From contig JAKZSU010000204.1 in assembly GCA_047517485.1 (NCBI GenBank), forward strand, positions 1 through 7,446: 7,446 nucleotides of DNA, in the 5' to 3' direction. A program made the translations under genes and the position numbers. The DNA is from JAKZSU01 sp047517485. GTDB taxonomy: Bacteria; Pseudomonadota; Alphaproteobacteria; UBA7887. This document shows positions 1 to 5,280 of this stretch, piece after piece. The first letter of the stretch is position 1. Each line of letters opens with the position of its first letter. The notes under the pieces were generated by a model. That model searched no databases, was not told the origin of the DNA, and saw nothing but the letters and a program-made list of their open reading frames with translations.

Positions 1-13
1 CAAGGATAGGTAA

Positions 14-232
14 TATCAGGTTTTATCCACCAGCAACGCGGAGACAGGCAAATATTCTTCACCGAACCGCAAAGACCTGTACAAGCACGCCATCGGCCAA
101 CAACTTTTTACCGCCCCGTCAACTTTCGGGTATAGCTCTCGCGCCGACAGCGAAGAGCCGACCGGCGATGAAGCCGAATCCGGCGAGCCGAAACCCACGG
201 CAGAAAATCCCACCGAAGACGAGACGTCCTAA
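14..232 (+). other. Possible C-terminal remnant of an unidentified protein
   Basis: A + strand frame is open from just after a TAA at 11-13 to a TAA at 230-232, about 72 codons. It has no ATG, GTG or TTG start, so it is either the broken 3' end of a gene to the left or not coding. In favour of coding: it reads a plausible stretch (KDLYKHAIGQQLF, then TAPSTFGY) followed by a very acidic Glu/Asp/Ser/Pro/Thr-rich tail typical of a disordered C-terminus, and its stop overlaps the convergent rhomboid stop (CTAA). Against: an in-frame stop at 11-13, weaker third-position GC than the neighbouring genes, and no family that I recognise. The opposite strand also has an open frame of 65 codons here with nothing to recommend it. 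The rest of 1-228 shows no RNA gene or terminator that I can support. Confidence 0.25.
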
Positions 233-885
233 CGCCGGGCGCGGGCCAGCGCCCAACCGGCGACGGCGAGCCCCACCGCGAGACCGCCCAAATGCGCTTG
301 CCACGCGATCCTGAATTGGAACAGACCGCTGGCGCCATCGGTGAGGGCCAGCACCACGCTGATGACGACGAGGAATACCAACAGCCCGGTGCCAGTACGC
401 CGGGCCGCCTCGTTGCCGCGGGCGCGAAGGATGAGCGCGGCCGCGCCGGATATCCCGTAGACCCCGCCGGACGCACCGACCAGCAGGGCGTGCTCGCCGC
501 CCGACAGCCAGGCCAGCGCGAGGGCGCCGGCGACGATCGAGGCAATGAACATCGCGATTAGGCGACCGGCGCCGAGGGTGCGCTCGACCGGCGTGGCGAA
601 GGCCAGCAGGAACAGCGTGTTGGCCGCGAGATGACCAAGGCCGGCGTGCATGAAGCCGTGTCCAAGAAGCGAGACCATGATCGCCGGCGACAGGCCCGTG
701 CCAGCCGCGCCAAATTGGCCACGGAACGCCGTGACATCGAAGACGAAAATCGACCCCCAACCGCCGCCCAAGTCGAGCAGATCGGTAATCAGGTAGCCGA
801 CGACCAGGCTGGCGCAGAGGCCGATGGTGGCCGGTGGCGCATTGAAAATCGGCGGATTGCCGGCGGGTGGCGGGCCGCCGGTCAC
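229..885 (-). CDS. Rhomboid family intramembrane serine protease
   Basis: This is an integral membrane protease of 218 aa that would cleave transmembrane helices of substrate proteins inside the bilayer; the substrate cannot be predicted. Sequence evidence: catalytic serine S139 in GASGGVYG, catalytic histidine H198 in the last helix (QAHLGG), and HLAAN (H85, N89), matching the oxyanion/active-site His-xxx-Asn of GlpG. About six hydrophobic helices run from residue 21 to 215. The N-terminus is short, Pro/Gly-rich and presumably cytosolic, without an extra domain, so this is the minimal six-helix bacterial form. The start is GTG at 885-883, immediately after the TAA of the threonine aldolase gene (886-888) with no gap; no other start precedes the first helix. 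It is the last gene of the four-gene operon, and its TAG overlaps the stop of the doubtful + strand frame. The family call is secure; the cellular role is not known. Confidence 0.93.
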   Translation of the reverse strand: MTGGPPPAGNPPIFNAPPATIGLCASLVVGYLITDLLDLGGGWGSIFVFDVTAFRGQFGAAGTGLSPAIMVSLLGHGFMHAGLGHLAANTLFLLAFATPVERTLGAGRLIAMFIASIVAGALALAWLSGGEHALLVGASGGVYGISGAAALILRARGNEAARRTGTGLLVFLVVISVVLALTDGASGLFQFRIAWQAHLGGLAVGLAVAGWALARARR

Positions 886-1950
886 TTATTTGATCCCGAT
901 GGCGCCGGCGGCGCCGGCGCGGGCACAGGCGATCAGCTTGGTGATGTCGTCGTCGACCACCGCATAGGGCACCACCAGGCGCGCGACCTCGGCGCCGTCC
1001 ACTGACCACAGGTGGAACTCGAACCCGGCGGCGCGAAGCGCCTCGATGATCGGCTTGGCCACCCGGATAAAAATCTCGTTGGCCTCGACCGGATGCAGCA
1101 ATTCGATACCGGCGCAGGACTCGAGCCCGGCAGCCAGTCGAGCGGCGCCGGCATTGGCGGTGGCGGCAAGCCCGAGCCACAAATCGTCGGTGACATAGGC
1201 CTCGAGCTGCGCCGAAAGGAACCGCATCTTGCTCAACAGATGACCGCCGCGCATACGCCGCCGGGCCAGCGAGCGATGCGCCGCGCGAGCGTCCACGGGG
1301 CGAAAATCGACCACCGCCTCGGCCGCCATCGCGCCGTTCTTGGTCGCGCCGAACGACAGAATGTCGACCCCGGCGCGCCAGGTGATCTCGGCCGGGCTGC
1401 ACCCCAGCCGCGCGATCGCGTTGGCGATCCGCGCGCCATCCATGTGAACCGCCAGGCCATGTCGTTTCGCCGCCGCGCACAGCGCGCGCTGCTCGTCGCG
1501 GCTATAGACCGTGCCGGCTTCGGTCGCCTGGGTGAAGCTTAGCGCCACCGGTGCCGGTTCGTGATCGCCGTGATACCCCATACCGGCGAGCGCGGTCTCC
1601 AGCGCGCTGGGGGTGATTTTTCCGTCGTCACCCGACAACGGCATCAGTTTGGCGCCGCCGGTATAGAACTCCGGCGCGCCGCATTCGTCGGTATGGACGT
1701 GCGACTGTTCATGACAGAACACCGCGCCGAAAGGCGGCGCGATCTCGGCCAGCGACAGCGCGTTGGCGGCGGTCCCGGTGACCACCGGATAGACTGTGAC
1801 CGGTGCCTCGAACAGGTCTGAGAAGCGGTCCTGCAAGCGCGCGGTAATCGCATCCGCGCCATAGGAATGCGAGCTACCCTGGTTCGCTCTGGTCAGCGCG
1901 GCCATGATTTCCGGCGCCGCCGGCGCCTCGTTGTCGCTGCGAAAATTCAT
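886..1950 (-). CDS. L-threonine aldolase family PLP enzyme (low-specificity, LtaE-like)
   Basis: This is a 354-aa fold-type I PLP enzyme of the threonine aldolase/beta-eliminating lyase group. The family cleaves L-threonine or L-allo-threonine to glycine and acetaldehyde in the cytoplasm, and often acts on other beta-hydroxy amino acids. The N-terminal MNFRSDNEAPAAPEIM is a typical beginning, with the SD motif followed by the A-P-E-I-M segment. The SHVHTDECGAPEF segment (around 83-95) supplies the ring-stacking histidine, HMDGAR contains D171, which would contact the pyridine nitrogen, and FGATKNGA carries the Schiff-base lysine K204. The length is normal and no key residue is missing. The ATG at 1950 is preceded by GAGAGAG (1953-1959), a fair ribosome binding site that overlaps the stop of the JAMM gene. 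It is third in the operon and is directly followed by the rhomboid gene. Substrate stereospecificity (L versus L-allo) cannot be read from the sequence. Confidence 0.92.
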   Translation of the reverse strand: MNFRSDNEAPAAPEIMAALTRANQGSSHSYGADAITARLQDRFSDLFEAPVTVYPVVTGTAANALSLAEIAPPFGAVFCHEQSHVHTDECGAPEFYTGGAKLMPLSGDDGKITPSALETALAGMGYHGDHEPAPVALSFTQATEAGTVYSRDEQRALCAAAKRHGLAVHMDGARIANAIARLGCSPAEITWRAGVDILSFGATKNGAMAAEAVVDFRPVDARAAHRSLARRRMRGGHLLSKMRFLSAQLEAYVTDDLWLGLAATANAGAARLAAGLESCAGIELLHPVEANEIFIRVAKPIIEALRAAGFEFHLWSVDGAEVARLVVPYAVVDDDITKLIACARAGAAGAIGIK

Positions 1951-1957
1951 TGCTCTC

Positions 1958-2431
1958 TCAATTTAGTCCCGGCCATGGCATCGGATCGCGGCTTGGATAA
2001 TCCGTCCAGTCATCGGTGCGTAACGGAATCTGCTGGTACGCGCTGCCGTCATCGACCAAGCGATGCGCGGTGGTCAACACCGCCTGGCCGTCGAGCACCG
2101 AGGTAATCAGCCAGATCAAATCGGGCTCCCATGCCTTGTCGAGATCGGTTTTCGACGGTTGCGCGCGTATGTCGGGGTGAGAGTGAAATAGCCCAATCAC
2201 GGTTTCCGGGCCGCCGCGCAGCCGGTGGAGCTGCGCGAAGCGCAGCGCCGGATCGACTTCGAACGCATGGCGGGCATCGGCGGCGAGATTGGGGCTGTCG
2301 TGGACCTCGGTGACCCGCCACACGCCGTCCTTCTCGCCGTGGCCGACCAGCAGGCCGCAGGATTCGAGCGGATAGGCGGATTCGGCGGCGGCGACGATGG
2401 ATGCCAAACCCTTCGGCGGGATCACAATCAC
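1958..2431 (-). CDS. JAMM/MPN+ (Mov34/PAD-1 type) metalloprotease-like protein
   Basis: This is a small cytoplasmic protein of about 157 aa consisting of one JAB1/MPN domain. The complete JAMM zinc signature is present: a glutamate in YPLESCGLLVG, then HSHP, then seven residues to S and D (HSHPDIRAQPSKTD, i.e. HxH-x7-S-xx-D). An active zinc hydrolase is therefore expected. Bacterial relatives remove ubiquitin-like or sulfur-carrier tails or cleave cysteine conjugates; no ubiquitin-like or E1-like partner is visible nearby, so the substrate is open. I chose GTG at 2431-2429, overlapping the TGA of the DUF6476-like gene (GTGA), which suggests translational coupling. A second GTG two codons later (2425) is equally possible. 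The frame stays open further upstream to 2773, but that stretch is Arg/Gly-rich read-through of the preceding gene and is not real. The C-terminus (DYPSRDPMPWPGLN) is Pro/Trp-rich, as in family members from related bacteria. Confidence 0.88.
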   Translation of the reverse strand: MIVIPPKGLASIVAAAESAYPLESCGLLVGHGEKDGVWRVTEVHDSPNLAADARHAFEVDPALRFAQLHRLRGGPETVIGLFHSHPDIRAQPSKTDLDKAWEPDLIWLITSVLDGQAVLTTAHRLVDDGSAYQQIPLRTDDWTDYPSRDPMPWPGLN

Positions 2432-2727
2432 GGTGCCGCCTCCATGGTCACCACGGTCGACAGCAGCCGGCCGCTGGCGAGATCGAGAATTTGCACCACC
2501 GGTCCGCCCGGTGTGTCGAGGCGAACCACCAGGCGATCGCCGTCGAGGGCGGTCTCGACGATTGTCGCGCCCGCCGGCAGGGTGAGTGCGATGGTTTCGG
2601 ACAAGGCGGGGTCCGCCTCCGCCATTCCCGAAAAGCGCAACGCGATGGTCACCGCCATGACGATCACGCCGACGACGATAAGCGCGCCCATCGCGACGAC
2701 GGCCAACTTCAGCACCTGTATACTCAT
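2428..2727 (-). CDS. DUF6476-like small single-pass membrane protein
   Basis: A 99-aa protein of unknown function. Residues about 6-31 form one strong hydrophobic helix (LKLAVVAMGALIVVGVIVMA), followed by a soluble domain of about 65 residues rich in beta-strand character (IVETALDGDRLVVRLD, then VVQILDLASGRLL), presumably on the periplasmic side. The shape and the position beside rluD and a JAMM gene match a short alphaproteobacterial family that I recall as DUF6476; that name is from memory. It is the first gene of the - strand operon. Its ATG at 2727 has no clear ribosome binding site, and the start lies only 29 nt from the divergent rluD start. The beta-rich tail could bind a metabolite or a partner protein, but nothing in the sequence says which. 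Confidence 0.8.
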   Translation of the reverse strand: MSIQVLKLAVVAMGALIVVGVIVMAVTIALRFSGMAEADPALSETIALTLPAGATIVETALDGDRLVVRLDTPGGPVVQILDLASGRLLSTVVTMEAAP

Positions 2728-2756
2728 ACCATGACCGACCCGATGGAAAAGCCGCG

Positions 2757-3746
2757 ATGACCGACGCCGGCATCAGCGCCGCCGATACGCATCAGTTTAT
2801 AGCGCCGAACGACGTCGCGCGCGAACGTCTCGATCGGTTTCTCGCGAGGCGCCTGCCGCAAATCTCGCGCAGCCGTATCAGCGCGGTGATCCGCGACCAG
2901 GGCGCCACCGTCGACGGCCGGCGGATCACCGATCCAGCACGTAAGATCGGACCCGGCGCGGCGGTGACCTTGACCATCCCCGCGGCGGTCGAGGCGGTGC
3001 CGGTGGCGCAGGATATCGCGCTCAGCGTGGTGTTCGAGGATGACGCGCTGATCGTCGTCGACAAACCGGTGGGTCTGGTCGTCCATCCCGCGCCGGGTAA
3101 TCCCGATCGCACCCTGGTCAATGCTCTGCTCGCTCATTGCGGATCCTCTCTGTCGGGGATCGGCGGTGTCCGACGACCCGGCATCGTCCACAGATTGGAT
3201 AAGGATACCAGCGGATTGATGGTGATCGCCAAGACCGACGCGGCGCATCATGGTCTGGCCGCCGAGTTTTCCGCGCGCACCATCGAACGGGCCTATCGCG
3301 CGGTGGTCTGGGGCGTGCCGGCGCCGGCGCGCGGCGTGATCGACGGCAATATCGGCCGCAGTCCGAGAAATCGCAAGAAAATGGCGGTGTTAACCGGCGG
3401 CGGGCGTCCCGCGCGGACCGGCTATGCGGTCGAGGCGGTTTTGGCGGAAGGCGCGGCGAGTATGGTACGCTGTCGCCTCGAGACCGGTCGAACCCATCAA
3501 ATTCGGGTTCATATGACCCATATCGGCTGTCCTTTGGTGGGCGATCGGACCTATCGCGGCGGGCGGTCGCGCGGCAAGCCGGCCGCGACGGGTGCGGCGC
3601 AAAACTTCCCGCGCCAAGCCCTGCACGCATATCTGCTCGGCTTCACACATCCGTTATCTCACGCGGAATTGCGTTTCGAAAGCGACTTGCCTTGTGATAT
3701 CAAAGAGTTGCTTAAAGATTTAGGCCACACAGGAGTGGCGCCTTAA
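2757..3746 (+). CDS. rluD: RluD-type 23S rRNA pseudouridine synthase
   Basis: This cytoplasmic RNA-modifying enzyme of 329 aa (E. coli RluD is of nearly equal length) converts uridines in helix 69 of 23S rRNA to pseudouridine late in large-subunit assembly. The N-terminal S4-like RNA-binding domain (about residues 22-75: RLDRFLARRLPQISRSRI) is followed by the RluA-type catalytic domain. The latter carries VVDKPVGLVVHPAPG (about 100-114), the catalytic-loop motif HRLDKDTSG with the invariant D148, and GRTHQIRVHM (about 244-253), which is the conserved C-terminal active-site strand. GGAAAA at 2745-2750 precedes the ATG at a normal distance. It lies upstream of rpoH in the same direction, a pairing I recall from other alphaproteobacteria. 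RluC and RluA share the fold, but the S4 domain and HRLDKDTSG favour RluD or a close RluC/RluD relative. Confidence 0.92.
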   Translation: MTDAGISAADTHQFIAPNDVARERLDRFLARRLPQISRSRISAVIRDQGATVDGRRITDPARKIGPGAAVTLTIPAAVEAVPVAQDIALSVVFEDDALIVVDKPVGLVVHPAPGNPDRTLVNALLAHCGSSLSGIGGVRRPGIVHRLDKDTSGLMVIAKTDAAHHGLAAEFSARTIERAYRAVVWGVPAPARGVIDGNIGRSPRNRKKMAVLTGGGRPARTGYAVEAVLAEGAASMVRCRLETGRTHQIRVHMTHIGCPLVGDRTYRGGRSRGKPAATGAAQNFPRQALHAYLLGFTHPLSHAELRFESDLPCDIKELLKDLGHTGVAP

Positions 3747-3750
3747 TTTT
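3722..3750 (+). terminator. Possible intrinsic terminator overlapping the end of rluD
   Basis: AGGC (3722-3725) pairs with GCCT (3740-3743), and CAC (3726-3728) with GTG (3735-3737), leaving a 2-nt bulge and a 6-nt loop. TTAATTTT follows at 3743-3750 and includes the rluD stop codon. Alternatively GCCAC/GTGGC pair as an unbroken 5-bp stem. The stem is short and the T tract is interrupted, so termination may be partial and some rluD transcripts could reach rpoH. Confidence 0.35.
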
Positions 3751-3791
3751 GCCCCGTTTTGTACAAATTTTCGACGCATCCGGCCTGTTTA

Positions 3792-3821
3792 CTTGGTAAT
3801 CGGTACTTCGAATCCCCATAT
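3792..3821 (+). promoter_or_regulatory. Sigma32-like (heat-shock) promoter of rpoH
   Basis: A -35-like CTTGGT (3792-3797, four of six bases of CTTGAA) is followed after 16 nt by CCCCATAT (3814-3821), a full match to the sigma32 -10 form CCCCATnT. This would start transcription near 3828, about 50 nt before the rpoH ATG. The arrangement implies that RpoH can drive its own gene, as is known for Caulobacter rpoH. A housekeeping reading (TTGGTA, 18 nt, CATATG) is possible on the same stretch but is a poorer match. Confidence 0.5.
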
Positions 3822-3839
3822 GGCACTCCGTAGTACCGA
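3800..3839. repeat. Concentric inverted repeats over the rpoH promoter
   Basis: TCGGTACT (3800-3807) and AGTACCGA (3832-3839) are exact reverse complements. They are centred at 3819.5, which is also the exact centre of the palindrome CCATATGG (3816-3823). The structure spans the -10 element and the presumed transcription start, and its right arm lies inside the CIRCE-like site. It could be a protein-binding dyad; the 24-nt gap between the outer arms makes a simple hairpin less attractive. Confidence 0.55.
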
Positions 3840-3846
3840 GTGCTAA
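3820..3846. promoter_or_regulatory. CIRCE-type operator (HrcA binding site) upstream of rpoH
   Basis: The CIRCE consensus is TTAGCACTC, nine bases, GAGTGCTAA. Here the right half GAGTGCTAA (3838-3846) is perfect, the spacer is exactly 9 nt (3829-3837), and the left half reads ATGGCACTC (3820-3828), matching the whole GCACTC core and one of the three outer bases. The site begins at the end of the sigma32-like -10 element and covers the expected transcription start, the usual position for HrcA repression. HrcA depends on GroEL for activity, so free chaperonin would keep rpoH transcription down. The match is read directly from the sequence; binding and repression are inferred from the family. 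Confidence 0.8.
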
Positions 3847-3861
3847 TTGTCTCGATCACTA

Positions 3862-3868
3862 AAGGAGG
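3862..3868 (+). promoter_or_regulatory. Strong ribosome binding site deciding the rpoH start
   Basis: AAGGAGG, nearly the full anti-16S complement, ends 8 nt before the ATG at 3877. It selects that ATG over the TTG at 3847, which is in frame but has no such site and lies within 1 nt of the operator. Confidence 0.85.
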
Positions 3869-3876
3869 CTCATTTT

Positions 3877-4788
3877 ATGGCAGCATCAAATCTTCCCTCG
3901 GTTGCATCCGAAGGTGGCCTTTCTCGGTATCTGCAAGAAATTCGCCGCTTCCCCATGTTGACCCATGAAGAGGAATACATGTTGGCGCGCCGCTGGCACG
4001 AGCGCGAGGACAATGAGGCCGCGCACAAGCTGGTCACCAGCCATCTCCGCCTGGTCGCCAAGATCGCCATGGGCTATCGCGGCTATGGTCTGCCGGTCAG
4101 CGAGCTGATCTCGGAAGGCAATGTCGGCATGATGCAGGCGGTCAAGCGGTTCGATCCCGATCGTGGATTCCGCCTGGCGACCTACGCCATGTGGTGGATT
4201 CGCGCGTCGATCCAGGAATATATCCTGCACTCGTGGTCGCTGGTGAAGATGGGCACGACGGCGGCGCAGAAGAAGCTGTTTTTCAACTTGCGCAAACTGA
4301 AGGGCCAATTGCAGGCGATCGACGACGGCGATTTGCCGGACGAGACGGTGTCCGAGATCGCGCGGCGTCTCGACGTCCCGGAAGCCGAGGTGATCAGCAT
4401 GAATCGCCGCATGGCGAGCGCCGATCATTCGCTCAATGCGCCGCTCAAGGTCGATGGCGATGGCGAGTGGATCGACTGGCTGGTCAACGAAGAGGAAGAC
4501 CAGGAATCGCGGTTCGCGAAAACCGAGGAACTCGACCTACGCCGGGAAATGCTCGAGGCGGCAATGGAAGGGCTCAACGATCGTGAGCGCCATATCTTCA
4601 ACGAGCGCCGCCTACGCGAGGATCCGCGTACCCTCGAGGAACTCAGCAAGGTCTATGACATCAGCCGCGAGCGGGTGCGCCAAATCGAGGTGCGGGCGTT
4701 CGAGAAAGTCCAAAAGGCGGTGCGCGAACAAATCGCCGTGCAAGCGGAGGCCCAGGCCCAGGCGCGCCTCCCCGCGGCGATCGCGTAA
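3877..4788 (+). CDS. rpoH: RNA polymerase heat-shock sigma factor RpoH (sigma32)
   Basis: A 303-aa alternative sigma factor that directs RNA polymerase to heat-shock promoters (chaperones, proteases). Region 1.2 is at about 15-40 (RYLQEIRRFPMLTHEEEYML), and region 2 at about 50-120 contains SELISEGNVGMMQAV and the 2.3/2.4 melting and -10 recognition helix ATYAMWWIRASIQEYIL. The RpoH-specific box QKKLFFNLR is at 131-139, followed by region 3 and then the region 4.2 helix-turn-helix with LEELSKVYDISRERVRQIE (about 253-271). The FFNLR box separates it from housekeeping and general-stress sigma factors. The C-terminal tail is Ala/Gln-rich. The start is set by AAGGAGG at 3862-3868; a TTG ten codons upstream is less likely. 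Upstream lie a sigma32-like promoter and a CIRCE-type operator. Many alphaproteobacteria carry two rpoH genes; I cannot tell which copy this is. It ends 3 nt from the convergent membrane-protein gene. Confidence 0.96.
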   Translation: MAASNLPSVASEGGLSRYLQEIRRFPMLTHEEEYMLARRWHEREDNEAAHKLVTSHLRLVAKIAMGYRGYGLPVSELISEGNVGMMQAVKRFDPDRGFRLATYAMWWIRASIQEYILHSWSLVKMGTTAAQKKLFFNLRKLKGQLQAIDDGDLPDETVSEIARRLDVPEAEVISMNRRMASADHSLNAPLKVDGDGEWIDWLVNEEEDQESRFAKTEELDLRREMLEAAMEGLNDRERHIFNERRLREDPRTLEELSKVYDISRERVRQIEVRAFEKVQKAVREQIAVQAEAQAQARLPAAIA

Positions 4789-4799
4789 GACTTAGTCTT
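4787..4799. repeat. 13-bp palindrome across two convergent stop codons
   Basis: AAGACT (4787-4792), T, AGTCTT (4794-4799) is a perfect inverted repeat that takes in most of the rpoH TAA (4786-4788) and the whole TAA (4792-4794) of the opposing gene. As RNA it gives at most a 5-bp stem with a 3-nt loop and no U tract, so it is a weak terminator at best. Confidence 0.4.
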
Positions 4800-5280
4800 C
4801 TTCGAGCACCCACCGGCCCCATTCTCGTACCATTTGCGCCTGCTGTTCCTTGAGCTGCGCGACCTGGCGGTCGATGATGCCGATGACGACGCGGGCGGCG
4901 ACCAGGCGACCCAGCCAGACGATGATCCAGCCCATCGCGGCGCCGAGCAAAATGACCAGCCACACGTAGACATTGGTCAGCAACTCGGCGGCGGCGGCGA
5001 GGGTTCCGCCATTGTTCCAGGCGAGCGCCATGACCGCGCTGACCCCGGCGAAATTCATCGCCGTGACGCAGTGCGCGGTGCGCCGGCCAGGGGTTTGGTC
5101 GTAGAAGATCGCGACCCCGGCGGGGATCATGCCGACGACGGCGATCATCAATTCTCCCGGTGCGAACAACAGGCTGGTCAGCGCGGTCAGACCAAGCATC
5201 GCGTAGAATCCCATCGCCGCGGTTCGCATGATCGGGTCGCCGCCGTGGCGCGAGGGCTGGCGCATGCGATCGAGGCTCAT
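4792..5280 (-). CDS. Small four-helix inner-membrane protein, partner of the pseudokinase
   Basis: A 162-aa protein of unknown function. After a polar N-terminus (1-19) there are about four hydrophobic segments, at roughly 21-40, 43-60, 72-89 and 103-125. The C-terminus (about 130-162; IIDRQVAQLKEQQAQMVREW) is a charged, amphipathic helix that probably lies in the cytoplasm and may form a coiled coil. The ATG at 5280 overlaps the TGA of the pseudokinase gene (ATGA), which points to coupled translation and a shared job. There is no good ribosome binding site of its own; M6 and M18 are possible alternative starts. It converges on rpoH with a 3-nt gap. No enzymatic or transport motif is visible. 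I infer a scaffold or membrane partner for the upstream protein. Confidence 0.8.
   Translation of the reverse strand: MSLDRMRQPSRHGGDPIMRTAAMGFYAMLGLTALTSLLFAPGELMIAVVGMIPAGVAIFYDQTPGRRTAHCVTAMNFAGVSAVMALAWNNGGTLAAAAELLTNVYVWLVILLGAAMGWIIVWLGRLVAARVVIGIIDRQVAQLKEQQAQMVREWGRWVLEED

Noticed and set aside
119..1480. 453-codon open frame on the - strand
   Set aside because: It is an Arg/Gly/Ala-rich shadow of the rhomboid and threonine aldolase genes in another frame, a common effect of high GC. It has no recognisable motif, whereas both real genes have intact active sites.
2432..2773. N-terminal extension of the JAMM protein up to 2773
   Set aside because: The extra residues are Arg/Gly-rich read-through of the DUF6476-like gene in a shifted frame. 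The JAMM domain begins right after the GTG at 2431.
3847..3876. Upstream TTG start for RpoH (MSRSLKEAHF extension)
   Set aside because: The extension includes the translated ribosome binding site itself, and AAGGAGG clearly serves the ATG at 3877.
3877..4788. Housekeeping sigma factor RpoD or a general-stress sigma factor
   Set aside because: The length of 303 aa and the QKKLFFNLR box are specific to the RpoH family.
4787..4799. Bidirectional intrinsic terminator between rpoH and the convergent gene
   Set aside because: The stem is at most 5 bp with a 3-nt loop and lacks a U tract on either side; kept only as a palindrome.
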